A DNA stretch of 33,788 bases from Treponema sp. (GTDB lineage: Bacteria; Spirochaetota; Spirochaetia; Treponematales; Treponemataceae). Made by a program: the position numbers and the translations under genes. Each line of letters starts with the position of its first letter. Position 1 is the first letter of the stretch. Under the pieces are notes generated by a model. It was given only the letters and a program-made list of their open reading frames with translations. It did no database searches and had not been told where the DNA came from. Location of the stretch: NCBI GenBank assembly GCA_016297805.1, contig JAEDFX010000012.1, positions 1 to 33,788 on the forward strand, in the 5' to 3' direction. Positions 24,294 through 32,588 of this stretch are shown here, in pieces.

Positions 24294-24928
24294 ATTTTCA
24301 ACGGATGAATTCTCATTCTTATTACAAAATATAACCATGCAGCCAAAAATCCAAACAAATGAGTCATATGAGCTACGTTAGAAGCTGTAAAAAACTGACT
24401 TCCCAACTCAATAATCGCATAAATCAGAACCATTACAGGTGCAGGAACTGGTATAAATCCCCAGATATAAATAATTGAACGAGGAAAGAAAACCGCATAT
24501 GCAAACAGAACTGCATAGACGGCCCCACTAGCACCCAGAAGAACAATATTGTAGTACCCCGTAAATTTATATACCAGATATGAAAAAAATCCGCTTAATG
24601 CTCCAGTTACCATATAAAAAAGACAGAACTCTTTTGAACCTATGGTCTTTTCCAATGGAAGTCCAAAAACCAGTAAACCAAGCATATTAAAAAAAACATG
24701 GGATTTATTAGAGTGCAAAAACATATATGTAATGAACTGCCAGTACATTCGTCCTTTTTCAAGTCGATATACGTTTAATGCCCCGTAATAACAAGCATAC
24801 TGAAAAAATCTTGGATAAATATAACATAACGCAAACACCAAAAAATTTATCAGGATAATTGCGAGAGTAATTCTTGTATATGAATATGAAAATGGCTTAT
24901 GCAGAAACAGTTTATTTCTTTGGCTCAA
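24272..24928 (-). CDS. Rhomboid family intramembrane serine protease
   Basis: The 218-aa protein has six hydrophobic segments and the rhomboid catalytic set: Ser134 in GASGAVYAVLFA and His190 in AHMTHLFGFLAA. The HSNKSHVFFNMLGL loop (His72, Asn81) stabilises the oxyanion site. The catalytic dyad is intact, so it should cleave membrane-embedded substrates. It is encoded between a GGDEF protein, which it overlaps by 17 bases, and two exported proteins. Substrates are unknown; the neighbouring exported proteins are only guesses. Confidence 0.92.
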   Translation of the reverse strand: MSQRNKLFLHKPFSYSYTRITLAIILINFLVFALCYIYPRFFQYACYYGALNVYRLEKGRMYWQFITYMFLHSNKSHVFFNMLGLLVFGLPLEKTIGSKEFCLFYMVTGALSGFFSYLVYKFTGYYNIVLLGASGAVYAVLFAYAVFFPRSIIYIWGFIPVPAPVMVLIYAIIELGSQFFTASNVAHMTHLFGFLAAWLYFVIRMRIHPLKIWKNSYK

Positions 24929-26024
24929 AGTAAGTTACCTTATTTCTACCGTTAGTCTTAGACATGTAGAGTCCCTGATCGGCCTGATTTACAAATTCGT
25001 TAGGTGAATTCACAAGATTTGTCTGTGTATCAAAAACAGAAACACCCACAGAAATCGTTACATGCAAATGCTGATTATTGAATACAAAATCATGTTCATC
25101 AATTGTAGAACGGATTCTTTCTGCAACCAGCATTGCTTCATCTTTACCACTATCGGATAGAAGAACTGTAAATTCTTCTCCTCCATAACGGCTGGCTACA
25201 TCTGTTTCACGAAGACTTTTCTTTATTAAATCTGCAACATTAATTAATACAAAATCACCACATTCATGTCCGTATGTATCATTAAACTTCTTAAAGAAAT
25301 CAATATCAAACATAAGAACAGCAATATTTTTATTTTTAAGAAAAGCTGTATCTATTGCTTCTGTAAGAACATTAAAGAAATAATATTTCAACTTCAAATG
25401 AGTCATCATATCTGTCGATGACATTTCAAGCAATGCAGCATTATTGATTGCTACAGAAGCTAAAGATGCAATAGACATAATCTGATCTTTTTCATAATCG
25501 TCATATGAAGTGTCATCATCTATGGCAATTCGTTCCTGCAATATCAGCATACCATTCAAATGATTTTTCTGAATTAGTGGTACAATCAATGTAGGATTAA
25601 GATTTTCAAACAAATCAAGATATGTACATTCACCAACAAGGTTTTTTAATTCATCAAAAGTAACAGGTTTCTGAGTTTCAAGAAGTTTTGCAGTAATTGG
25701 AGTTGAGACCGGAATAGAAATCTTTTTTTCCTTTGAGAAATCTTTTTCAGTTTCAAGCACAAGGCACTCATTTGTAATTAAATCACGTACAAAGATTTCT
25801 GCACCAAGAACATGCATCTGTGCCATACAGATATATACAATAGATTCAAGAAGATTTCCAAAGTTCAGATTCTGGCAGAAGGATTTTGCAATATCAAGAA
25901 GCTGCTCAAGGTCATAAATGCGTTTCTCATACTGGACAGTCTGTTCAAGTACAGTCTGTTCATCAACAGTATTGAGAGAAACTTCATTATCTTTAGAGCT
26001 TTTTTGAGTCTTTTTCTTACTCAT
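24912..26024 (-). CDS. GAF-GGDEF diguanylate cyclase
   Basis: This 370-aa signalling protein makes c-di-GMP from two GTP. After a charged N-terminal tail and a short coiled coil (about 25-50) comes a GAF-like sensor domain (about 50-200), then a GGDEF domain (about 205-365). The active-site GGEEF is at 281-285, and an allosteric I-site RETD is at 272-275, so product inhibition is expected. MFDIDFFKKFNDTYGHECGD is the metal- and substrate-binding part. It has no membrane segment, hence a cytoplasmic sensor. It overlaps the 529-aa gene upstream by 8 bases and uses a GGAGA site inside that gene. Confidence 0.95.
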   Translation of the reverse strand: MSKKKTQKSSKDNEVSLNTVDEQTVLEQTVQYEKRIYDLEQLLDIAKSFCQNLNFGNLLESIVYICMAQMHVLGAEIFVRDLITNECLVLETEKDFSKEKKISIPVSTPITAKLLETQKPVTFDELKNLVGECTYLDLFENLNPTLIVPLIQKNHLNGMLILQERIAIDDDTSYDDYEKDQIMSIASLASVAINNAALLEMSSTDMMTHLKLKYYFFNVLTEAIDTAFLKNKNIAVLMFDIDFFKKFNDTYGHECGDFVLINVADLIKKSLRETDVASRYGGEEFTVLLSDSGKDEAMLVAERIRSTIDEHDFVFNNQHLHVTISVGVSVFDTQTNLVNSPNEFVNQADQGLYMSKTNGRNKVTYFEPKK

Positions 26025-27606
26025 GCTTCATATCTCCAGTATTAATAATAACATAATTTTTCATAATTTCAAAAAAAATATTCCAATTTCCGTATTGAGT
26101 TTCCAGAAAACTTGTATTGTCTCTATTTCTGGAAGATAACATTAAAACCTTCAAATTTGAAATTATTTCGCTGGATGGTTTTTTTGCATCAGCAAGCAGT
26201 TCACCCAACTCACGATACAAAGAGAACAAAACTGTAACCTGAGCCTGCAAAACGTTATGTGCATCATTATTAATTATCTGAACCATTTTTTCCAAGCGTT
26301 TATAAAAATCCTTATCCTTCTTACTGTCTTTTATGTAACTCTGCAAAACAGCAATACTATTCTTTTTATCATCACCAAAACTATCTTCAAAATTCTGAAT
26401 TTCAGACTCTGCATTTATGGAAGAAAAAACAATGCTTGAAAAAGATGATTTATAAGCTGGATTATTAAAAAAGCCTTCAATTACGATATCATTCAATAAA
26501 CTTTTAGCCGATGATGGAAGATAAGTTTTTAAGAAGGTTTTCAAAATTCTTAGAGGCAAAATCCACTTAAAAGACATATTCACTTCTTCCAGAAGAAGAT
26601 TATTGTATGTCTGATTATATGCACCGACTTCTTCCATTGGAATATCAGGGAAAAGTGCATTTACTTCATCTGTAATTGTTTCATCCTGAATTTCAGTTTT
26701 AATTCTCTGTTCTTCAGCATCAAAGCGACTTTGGAGCATATTCGCAAAATCCTGACGTGGTGAACCTGTATACTTTGCTACTCCTGGTTCATAAGCAAGA
26801 TCCTGCTTACATAAGCGCACAAGGGTCTTCATTTTAGAAGGCTGCAAAATTTTATTCAAAATAAAATTAATTTTCTTAAGATTTCCAATATAACTTTCTT
26901 TTTCAGAATCAGTCAGTTCTTCACCTTTTCTAAGTTGTGCCAAAGCTAACACAGCCTCTGCCAGGCCTGTAGAAATTTTCAAACCACTAGTCTGATAATA
27001 CAAATCTTCAAGAAGATTAGAAGCTTTATTTATAGGAACTTCTACATAGCTTGGTTGATATGAAAAATTGGCTGGGATAAAGTTTGTGTCAAAAATCTGC
27101 AGAAAAGGAACAAAACTATAATGACAGAATTCTACAAACTGACGAAGGTTTAAAATCTCTTCATCCATTTTCTTGAAATTTTCAGTATTAAGCTCTTTTA
27201 TAAGCTTTTCCAGTTGCTTTCTTTGATGAAGATATATCCTGTCTGGATTTTTAGGTTCTGCAAGCACATCAGCCTTACGATTTTCAAAAGATAATTCTGA
27301 AAGTGCTGATTGATCTGATATACTATACCCGGTAACTATAAGCTGAGCCTCAAAACGTTTTTGTCTTTGAATATCATTAGGGCTGACTGTCACCGAAAAA
27401 AGATTATCTAATGCACGGCAATTCTTATACAATCCATAAATTGCTTCTCCAAAATTTGGCTGAAGCATTCCATTTTTACAAATTGCAGGAGAAAATTCTC
27501 GAATTTCTATTTCCAGCTTACGAAGCATCTGCTTCTTCTGAACTTCTGGTGAGGATTTTTTAAAAATTGATTCAAAAAAGTCTGTGATTGCCTGGAATAA
27601 ACTCAT
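26017..27606 (-). CDS. Large cytoplasmic protein of unknown function
   Basis: The 529-aa product has no signal peptide, no membrane segment and no catalytic motif I recognise. It is rich in Leu, Lys, Glu and Asn and predicted largely helical, starting MSLFQAITDFFESIFKKSSP. It may be a spirochaete-specific conserved family, but I cannot name it. It comes 47 bp after dus with its own extended -10 (TGT then TATAAT, 27628-27633) and no Shine-Dalgarno site. It overlaps the GGDEF gene by 8 bases, suggesting tightly linked expression and perhaps a role in the same signalling pathway. Confidence 0.85.
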   Translation of the reverse strand: MSLFQAITDFFESIFKKSSPEVQKKQMLRKLEIEIREFSPAICKNGMLQPNFGEAIYGLYKNCRALDNLFSVTVSPNDIQRQKRFEAQLIVTGYSISDQSALSELSFENRKADVLAEPKNPDRIYLHQRKQLEKLIKELNTENFKKMDEEILNLRQFVEFCHYSFVPFLQIFDTNFIPANFSYQPSYVEVPINKASNLLEDLYYQTSGLKISTGLAEAVLALAQLRKGEELTDSEKESYIGNLKKINFILNKILQPSKMKTLVRLCKQDLAYEPGVAKYTGSPRQDFANMLQSRFDAEEQRIKTEIQDETITDEVNALFPDIPMEEVGAYNQTYNNLLLEEVNMSFKWILPLRILKTFLKTYLPSSAKSLLNDIVIEGFFNNPAYKSSFSSIVFSSINAESEIQNFEDSFGDDKKNSIAVLQSYIKDSKKDKDFYKRLEKMVQIINNDAHNVLQAQVTVLFSLYRELGELLADAKKPSSEIISNLKVLMLSSRNRDNTSFLETQYGNWNIFFEIMKNYVIINTGDMKHE

Positions 27607-27627
27607 TTTTAATAAAATATTCTATCA

Positions 27628-27633
27628 ATTATA
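27628..27633 (-). promoter_or_regulatory. Extended -10 promoter before the 529-aa gene
   Basis: Minus strand TGT followed by TATAAT. No matching -35 is seen. A leader of about 15 nt without a Shine-Dalgarno site would result. Confidence 0.5.
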
Positions 27634-27653
27634 ACATATATTAGCAATTCTAG

Positions 27654-28661
27654 TTACAGCTCAAGTACAGAATCAAAAATATTATGATAATCCTGAACGG
27701 TACTGGCATGTACAATCTGTGCCCTTAAAGCCGCCCCGTTCTGAATCCCCTTTGAGTAAGCCGCAAAACGTTTTCTCATTTCAAGGCAGGCATGCTGTTC
27801 AGAAGTTTCCTGAACCAGTCTTTCTAATTCTGCAAATCCTGTCTTTACTCTTACATCTGCTGGAACAGGTTCATAAGTACCATTCTTTAACAAAGCTGTT
27901 GCATCTTTAAAAATAAAAGGATTACCCATGGCTCCTCGTGCAAACATAACTCCGTCAGCACCAGTTTCTTCCAGCATTTTCTTTGCATCTTCCGGCTTAA
28001 ATAAATCACCGGACCCAAAGACTGGAATACGCCCATCAACCATTTCTACCAGCTGCTGCATAATACTCCAATCCGAATGACCTTCATATCCTTGCGCCTT
28101 GGTTCTCGGATGAATTGTAATTGCTGATACACCTGCATCCAATGCAGCCTGAGCCGCTTCCCGCCAGGTCATCATTTTCTGTTCCCAACCCGAGCGGATT
28201 TTTACTGTAACCGGAACACCACCATTTGTTGGACTTCCACCTGCAGCATCTACAACAGCCTTTGCAACCTTGTATAATCTTTCAGGATCCCGAGTTAATG
28301 CAGATCCCGCTCCAGTCTTAACAATTTTTGGAACAGGACACCCGCAGTTAATATCAATACATTCACAATGAGTTTTTTCAAGAACGATTCTTGCAGCCTC
28401 AGACATTACATCTGGTTCTGGACCAAAAATCTGAACTGCATAGGCAGATTCGTTGTAAGCACGTTTCATCAGAATCTCTGTTTTCTGATTTTTGCGCACA
28501 AGAGCTTCTGCACTTACCATTTCTGTATAAGTAAAGCAGGCTCCGTTTTCTATGCAGACAGAACGAAAGGCCGCGTCACTATAACCAGCAACCGGTGCTA
28601 AAAAGAGATTTCCCTTTAATTCAATGTTTCCAATTTTTACAGGATGATACAGTTCTCTCAT
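27654..28661 (-). CDS. dus: tRNA-dihydrouridine synthase
   Basis: At 335 aa this FMN enzyme reduces uridines in tRNA. DusB-type signatures are APVAGYSDAAFR near the N-terminus, the catalytic cysteine in DINCGCPVPKIVKTGAGSAL, the VKIRSGW strand, TIHPRTKAQGYEGHSDW, and FGSGDLFKPEDA with GVMFARGAMGNPFIF for FMN phosphate. It starts at ATG 28661, overlapping the stop of tatD by one base (TAATG), so the two are translationally coupled. It is most like DusB, but the exact uridine cannot be told from sequence. Confidence 0.95.
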   Translation of the reverse strand: MRELYHPVKIGNIELKGNLFLAPVAGYSDAAFRSVCIENGACFTYTEMVSAEALVRKNQKTEILMKRAYNESAYAVQIFGPEPDVMSEAARIVLEKTHCECIDINCGCPVPKIVKTGAGSALTRDPERLYKVAKAVVDAAGGSPTNGGVPVTVKIRSGWEQKMMTWREAAQAALDAGVSAITIHPRTKAQGYEGHSDWSIMQQLVEMVDGRIPVFGSGDLFKPEDAKKMLEETGADGVMFARGAMGNPFIFKDATALLKNGTYEPVPADVRVKTGFAELERLVQETSEQHACLEMRKRFAAYSKGIQNGAALRAQIVHASTVQDYHNIFDSVLEL

Positions 28662-29440
28662 TATTCTTCAGGTAAATTAAATGCCTTACAGCTGTTCTTC
28701 CAAAGAATATCGCTAAGTTCTTCCAAATCCATATCCAGCATTTCTGCCAGGAATTTTGCAGTAGAAGGCAAATATTTTGGCATTGTTCGTTTCTTCTCGC
28801 GGAATTCTGCTGGAATCATAAAAGGACTTTCTGTCTCAATCAAAATACGATCAACAGGAATATTCATTACTGTTTCATGTAAATTGCGGGCATTTCTGTA
28901 AGTTAAATTACCTGCAAAACTGAACCAGATATTTTTATCAAGACATTTTTTTGCAAATGCAGCATCTTCTGAATAACAATGTAAAATTGCACCTGCATCT
29001 GGCATACGTTCTGTTAAAACATCATACAAATCTTTACCTGCATCACGATTGTGAATAATTACAGGAAGATTATATTTCTGAGCAATTTCCAGTTGAGTAA
29101 TAAAAAGTTCAATCTGAGAACGCTTATCGCCAAACTGCTTATAGTAATCCAAACCTGTTTCACCAACCGCAACTACATTTGGCAAAGAAAGAGACTTCTC
29201 TATTGTAGAAATCCAATCTGGACCTGGATTTTTAACTTCAGATGGTGCTACACCTACAGCATGATAAATTCCAGAAATTGATTTTAAATGAGGATAATTC
29301 TTATTAAAATCATAGAGACTATTATTTATAGATACAATTCGAGTAACGCCTGCCTGTTTGGCCTGCTGAATAACACGCAATTGTTCAATAGGGTCATCGT
29401 AAATAAGCCCGATGTGAGCATGAGTATCAAAAAACTTCAT
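28661..29440 (-). CDS. TatD family metal-dependent hydrolase with Asp-to-Glu metal ligand
   Basis: This 259-aa TIM-barrel hydrolase of the TatD DNase family has the HxH ligands (DTHAHIG), the bridging Glu (VGETGLDYYK), His ligands in IIHNRDAGKDLYD and LHCYSED, and the C-terminal block. In TatD proteins that block is ETDSP or ETDAP; here it reads ETESP (IETESPFMIP), so the last metal-ligand Asp is replaced by Glu. Family function is nuclease or D-aminoacyl-tRNA-type hydrolase activity. It has a good AGGAAGA site and a TTGACG-N17-TATCTT promoter. It is first in the operon with dus. Confidence 0.92.
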   Translation of the reverse strand: MKFFDTHAHIGLIYDDPIEQLRVIQQAKQAGVTRIVSINNSLYDFNKNYPHLKSISGIYHAVGVAPSEVKNPGPDWISTIEKSLSLPNVVAVGETGLDYYKQFGDKRSQIELFITQLEIAQKYNLPVIIHNRDAGKDLYDVLTERMPDAGAILHCYSEDAAFAKKCLDKNIWFSFAGNLTYRNARNLHETVMNIPVDRILIETESPFMIPAEFREKKRTMPKYLPSTAKFLAEMLDMDLEELSDILWKNSCKAFNLPEE

Positions 29441-29479
29441 GGCTTTATCTTCCTAAAGATGGGATATATTTATACCGAT

Positions 29480-29508
29480 AAGATAACATAGGTTTTTAAA
29501 CCCGTCAA
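29480..29508 (-). promoter_or_regulatory. tatD-dus operon promoter
   Basis: Minus strand TTGACG (29503-29508), a 17-bp spacer, and TATCTT (29480-29485) preceded by an extended TGT. The leader is about 33 nt with an AGGAAGA ribosome site, contrasting with the leaderless promoter facing the other way. Confidence 0.65.
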
Positions 29509-29533
29509 ATTATTTTCGTTTGAAACCATTAAT

Positions 29534-29563
29534 TTGACATTAAATCATTCGCTATGGTATAAT
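29534..29563 (+). promoter_or_regulatory. M23-bactofilin operon promoter, leaderless configuration
   Basis: A perfect consensus TTGACA (29534-29539) and TATAAT (29558-29563) separated by 18 bp. Nine bases separate the -10 from ATG 29573, with no Shine-Dalgarno site. The predicted start is near 29570-29571, leaving a leader of only 2-3 nt. Confidence 0.85.
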
Positions 29564-29572
29564 TTTACGAAT

Positions 29573-30598
29573 ATGTCTAAAACTCAAAGGGCTATTAAAA
29601 AGATTGAAAAACGTGTCGCATCCCATGTAACAAAAGGATTTGGTTCCTTTTTTAAATCTATTGGACATTTCTTTGTACGTATTTTTAAACTTTTTGACAG
29701 CAAGCTTACTATCATGATAATCCCTCATTCCCAGAGTAAAGTGGTAAACTTTCAGACAAATGTGTTTGCACTTTTCCTTGGAACAATTGTTACAGTAGGA
29801 GTTTTAACATCCTTCTTCTATTTCAACAGACGTTCTCTTTCTGCAAATATGGAAATATCTAACCTTATGAACCAGAACAGAGAAACTCTTGCTAGCCTTG
29901 ATGAACTTCGTGATGAAAACGCAAATCTTTTCCAGGCAGCAAAACGATTCCAGACATCACTTTCACAAAGTCTTTCACTTTTAGGCATTGATCAGGTTAA
30001 GAATAGTTCAGATATATCTTCTTCTAACAGCGATCTTTCTGCATTATTTAGCTCTACAGAAATGGCACAGGGAGCTTCCCGAGAAGTTGCTGACATTAAG
30101 GAACTTACAACTTATCTTGAAGACGCTGTAAAACCAATTGAACAGATTGGTAAAATGCTTAAAACACAGCAGAACCTTTTTACAGAAATTCCAAGTATTT
30201 GTCCTGTAAAAAATCCTAATTACCACATTTCAATGGCTTTCGGTCCGAACGTTCATCCATTACATGGAAACTGGTACATTCATAAAGGTTTGGACTTCTC
30301 TACATGGCGTTCTGGTGATGCAGTTCTTGCAACCGCTTCTGGACAGGTTGTAACCGTTGCTTTTGACAATAGTTTTGGTAACTACATAATTATTAAGCAC
30401 AATCACGGTATGTATACTCGTTATGCACACCTTAACTCATTCCGAGTAAAAAAAGGTGAAACTGTTTCTCAGGGACAGATAATCGGAACTATCGGTAACA
30501 CAGGTCTTTCTACAGGTCCTCACCTTCACTACGAAGTTCATATTGGTTCTGACGTAGTAGATCCTGCAAAATACATTAATATTAATTTATCAAAATAG
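29573..30598 (+). CDS. Membrane-anchored M23 (LytM) endopeptidase
   Basis: The enzyme should cut peptidoglycan cross-links. From ATG 29573 (341 aa) there is a basic cytoplasmic N-terminus, one membrane segment (FALFLGTIVTVGVLTSFFYF, about residues 65-85), a coiled coil (about 90-125) and a C-terminal LytM domain. Zinc ligands are in HKGLDFS and HLHYEV, with the central GNYIIIKHNHGMYTRYAHL, so it looks catalytically active. I reject ATG 29534 since it lies within the -35 box. The bactofilin gene follows 6 bp downstream; M23-bactofilin pairs control cell shape in other bacteria. Confidence 0.93.
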   Translation: MSKTQRAIKKIEKRVASHVTKGFGSFFKSIGHFFVRIFKLFDSKLTIMIIPHSQSKVVNFQTNVFALFLGTIVTVGVLTSFFYFNRRSLSANMEISNLMNQNRETLASLDELRDENANLFQAAKRFQTSLSQSLSLLGIDQVKNSSDISSSNSDLSALFSSTEMAQGASREVADIKELTTYLEDAVKPIEQIGKMLKTQQNLFTEIPSICPVKNPNYHISMAFGPNVHPLHGNWYIHKGLDFSTWRSGDAVLATASGQVVTVAFDNSFGNYIIIKHNHGMYTRYAHLNSFRVKKGETVSQGQIIGTIGNTGLSTGPHLHYEVHIGSDVVDPAKYININLSK

Positions 30599-30604
30599 GT
30601 TTTT

Positions 30605-31015
30605 ATGGCTTTACGAATTGATGACATTTCCATTAATACAATTATAGGAAACGGTTCTGCTATTTCAGGTAACATTAAAGTAAACGGATTCGTACGTATT
30701 GACGGCGACATTGATGGAAACCTTGAAACAGATGGAAATGTTATTATTGGTGAAAATGCCCGAATTAGAGGTGATGTAAAAGCTAAATCCATAATTATCG
30801 GTGGCATTATTGTTGGAAATGTAAATGCCATTGAAAGTGCAAAGCTTCTTTCTGAAGCCGCAGTAATTGGTGATATTATTTCCCACAAAGTTCAAATTGA
30901 TGATTTGGCTATATTCCACGGACACTGTATATCTCTGAAAAACGATGATGAATATTCAAAAGTTTCTCAGGAATATCTTCAGTCTAAAGCTATTAAAGCT
31001 AAGGTTTCTCTGTAA
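30605..31015 (+). CDS. Bactofilin
   Basis: This 136-aa protein is a bactofilin, a polymer-forming cytoskeletal protein. The core is a right-handed beta-helix with repeated hydrophobic-Gly patterns (GNGSAISGNIKVNGFVRIDG, GNLETDGNVIIGENARIRGD, VKAKSIIIGGIIVGNVNAIE). It has short unstructured tails. It stands directly after the M23 peptidase gene (6 bp), the same pairing as in known peptidase-bactofilin morphology modules, so a scaffold that places the peptidase is inferred. Its stop overlaps the next start (TAATG), coupling it to YaaR. Confidence 0.95.
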   Translation: MALRIDDISINTIIGNGSAISGNIKVNGFVRIDGDIDGNLETDGNVIIGENARIRGDVKAKSIIIGGIIVGNVNAIESAKLLSEAAVIGDIISHKVQIDDLAIFHGHCISLKNDDEYSKVSQEYLQSKAIKAKVSL

Positions 31016-31596
31016 TGGCAGAAATTGATTCCCTTGGTACAAATTATTATTACGCAGGTGTACACGGAACTGCCAATGAGGCCATAAAGAAAAATCAAAA
31101 AAACGAGCAGATTTCCTCAGCAAAAAAAACAAAATTTTCTGATTTATTAAAAACAACTGAAGAAGAACCTCAATTTTCCACAAATGGACTCCCTCCAGAA
31201 ATTGCATCCATGTCTATTGATGATGCAGCTATCTATCTGAAAGATGCCGTTGATAATGCGGGAAATGATTTATCTGAAGAACTAAACGCTGAAAATATTC
31301 AAAAATTTAAAACTGCAGTAAGTCAATTTATGAAATTTGTTATAAACAATAATTTTGAAGTTTCTTCAAAAAGCAAAAGACGTTCTGCTAAAGATTTTCA
31401 TTCAAGAAGTCCTTTTTTCTTTTCAACTTATTCAGTACCACCAAAAAGAAGTAATCCTAGATATCAAGTTCAAGTCATAAATGAAAAACTGGATGCATTA
31501 ACCAGAGCAACCCTGGAAGGCCAGATGGACAATCTTAAAATTTTAGCTCAGGTAAATGAAATAAAAGGTTTAATTGTAGACTTGATGAGTTCGTAA
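31015..31596 (+). CDS. YaaR family protein (DUF327)
   Basis: The 193-aa protein matches the YaaR/DUF327 pattern: a long variable N-terminus, a helical domain (NAENIQKFKTAVSQFMKFVI at about residues 98-117), the NNNFEV turn, a basic loop, and a C-terminal helix (YQVQVINEKLDALTRATLEG to EIKGLIVDLMSS). Its function is unknown. In Bacillus subtilis yaaR lies close to yaaT, and here a YaaT homologue follows at 31620, so the neighbourhood is conserved across phyla. It overlaps bactofilin by one base. The basic loop (KSKRRSAKDFHSR) may bind nucleic acid or membrane; that is speculation. Confidence 0.78.
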   Translation: MAEIDSLGTNYYYAGVHGTANEAIKKNQKNEQISSAKKTKFSDLLKTTEEEPQFSTNGLPPEIASMSIDDAAIYLKDAVDNAGNDLSEELNAENIQKFKTAVSQFMKFVINNNFEVSSKSKRRSAKDFHSRSPFFFSTYSVPPKRSNPRYQVQVINEKLDALTRATLEGQMDNLKILAQVNEIKGLIVDLMSS

Positions 31597-31611
31597 ATCG
31601 TGAGGTATAAT
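31582..31611 (+). promoter_or_regulatory. yaaT/ricT promoter, leaderless configuration
   Basis: TTGATG (31582-31587), an 18-bp spacer and TATAAT (31606-31611). Eight bases separate the -10 from ATG 31620, and no Shine-Dalgarno site is seen. The -35 lies within the last codons of yaaR. Confidence 0.7.
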
Positions 31612-31619
31612 TTAATATT

Positions 31620-32534
31620 ATGAGTGATATTTTTGAATCAGATCTTGAAGACGATAATCTTTCTTCTCTTGAAGATAATGATATAAGTGAAACAGAATCC
31701 GAAAACCTTGTTTTTGATTATCCTCTTTATCATTTAAAGCTTGAATATTCATACGAAACAATATACGCAAAAGCTCCTGATGGACTTGAATTAAATTCCG
31801 GTGATTATGTAATTGTTCCAACACGCTATGGAAAAGACATGACAAAAGTTCTAGGAATTTCTAAAAAACCTATAGGAATTAAACAGGCTGATATTGTAAC
31901 AATTGATAGAAAAGCTTCTGAAGAAGATTTGAAAAAACGGGAAGAACTTAAACAAAAGGAAAAAGAAGCATTTCCTATTTTTAAAGAAAAAGTGGCAGCA
32001 CATAAACTTGATATGAAACTTGTTGAAGCCCATTTTCTTTTTGAAGAACAGAAGGCTTTGTTTTTCTTTAGTTCCGACAACCGTGTTGACTTCCGTGAAC
32101 TTGTAAAAGATTTAGTTTCAATTTTCAAAATGCGTATTGAATTAAGACAGATTGGAGTTAGAGACGAATCCAGAATCACAGGTGGGCTTGGAGTTTGTGG
32201 CCGTCCGTTCTGTTGTCATGGGGTTTCCGATAAATTACGTCCAGTTTCAATCAAAATGGCAAAAGATCAGAACCTTTCCCTTAATTCTATGAAAATTTCA
32301 GGACAGTGTGGACGTTTACTTTGTTGTCTTTCTTATGAGTTTGACTGGTATAATGAGGCAAGAAAAAATCTTCCAAATGAAGGAATCCGCATTTTCTATG
32401 ATGGAACAGATTTTAGAATTACAGAAGTAAATCCTCTTACTTCAATGGTTAAAATGCTAGGTGAAGATGGACGACTTCTTGAAGTTAATGCTAAACGATT
32501 TTATAAGGAGAACAATCGCTGGAAAATCAACTAG
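31620..32534 (+). CDS. PSP1-domain protein, YaaT/RicT-like
   Basis: The 304-aa protein carries the PSP1 C-terminal domain and the cysteine motifs of YaaT/RicT: GVCGRPFCCHG and SGQCGRLLCCLSYEF, which bind an iron-sulfur cluster in the Bacillus Ric complex with RicA and RicF, where it helps RNase Y in mRNA processing. An extra acidic N-terminus (about 35 aa, DIFESDLEDDNLSSLEDND) precedes the domain. Ric partners are not in the window. It follows YaaR after 23 bp but has its own promoter. A role in RNA processing is inferred from the family. Confidence 0.9.
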   Translation: MSDIFESDLEDDNLSSLEDNDISETESENLVFDYPLYHLKLEYSYETIYAKAPDGLELNSGDYVIVPTRYGKDMTKVLGISKKPIGIKQADIVTIDRKASEEDLKKREELKQKEKEAFPIFKEKVAAHKLDMKLVEAHFLFEEQKALFFFSSDNRVDFRELVKDLVSIFKMRIELRQIGVRDESRITGGLGVCGRPFCCHGVSDKLRPVSIKMAKDQNLSLNSMKISGQCGRLLCCLSYEFDWYNEARKNLPNEGIRIFYDGTDFRITEVNPLTSMVKMLGEDGRLLEVNAKRFYKENNRWKIN

Positions 32535-32552
32535 ATTAAAAATTAAAATCAA

Positions 32553-32580
32553 TTGAAATTCCTGCGTTTTGCTTTATAAT
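32553..32580 (+). promoter_or_regulatory. Promoter of the SAM-methyltransferase gene, leaderless configuration
   Basis: TTGAAA (32553-32558), a 16-bp spacer and TATAAT (32575-32580). Eight bases separate the -10 from ATG 32589, and no Shine-Dalgarno site is seen. Confidence 0.7.
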
Positions 32581-32588
32581 ATTAGAAT

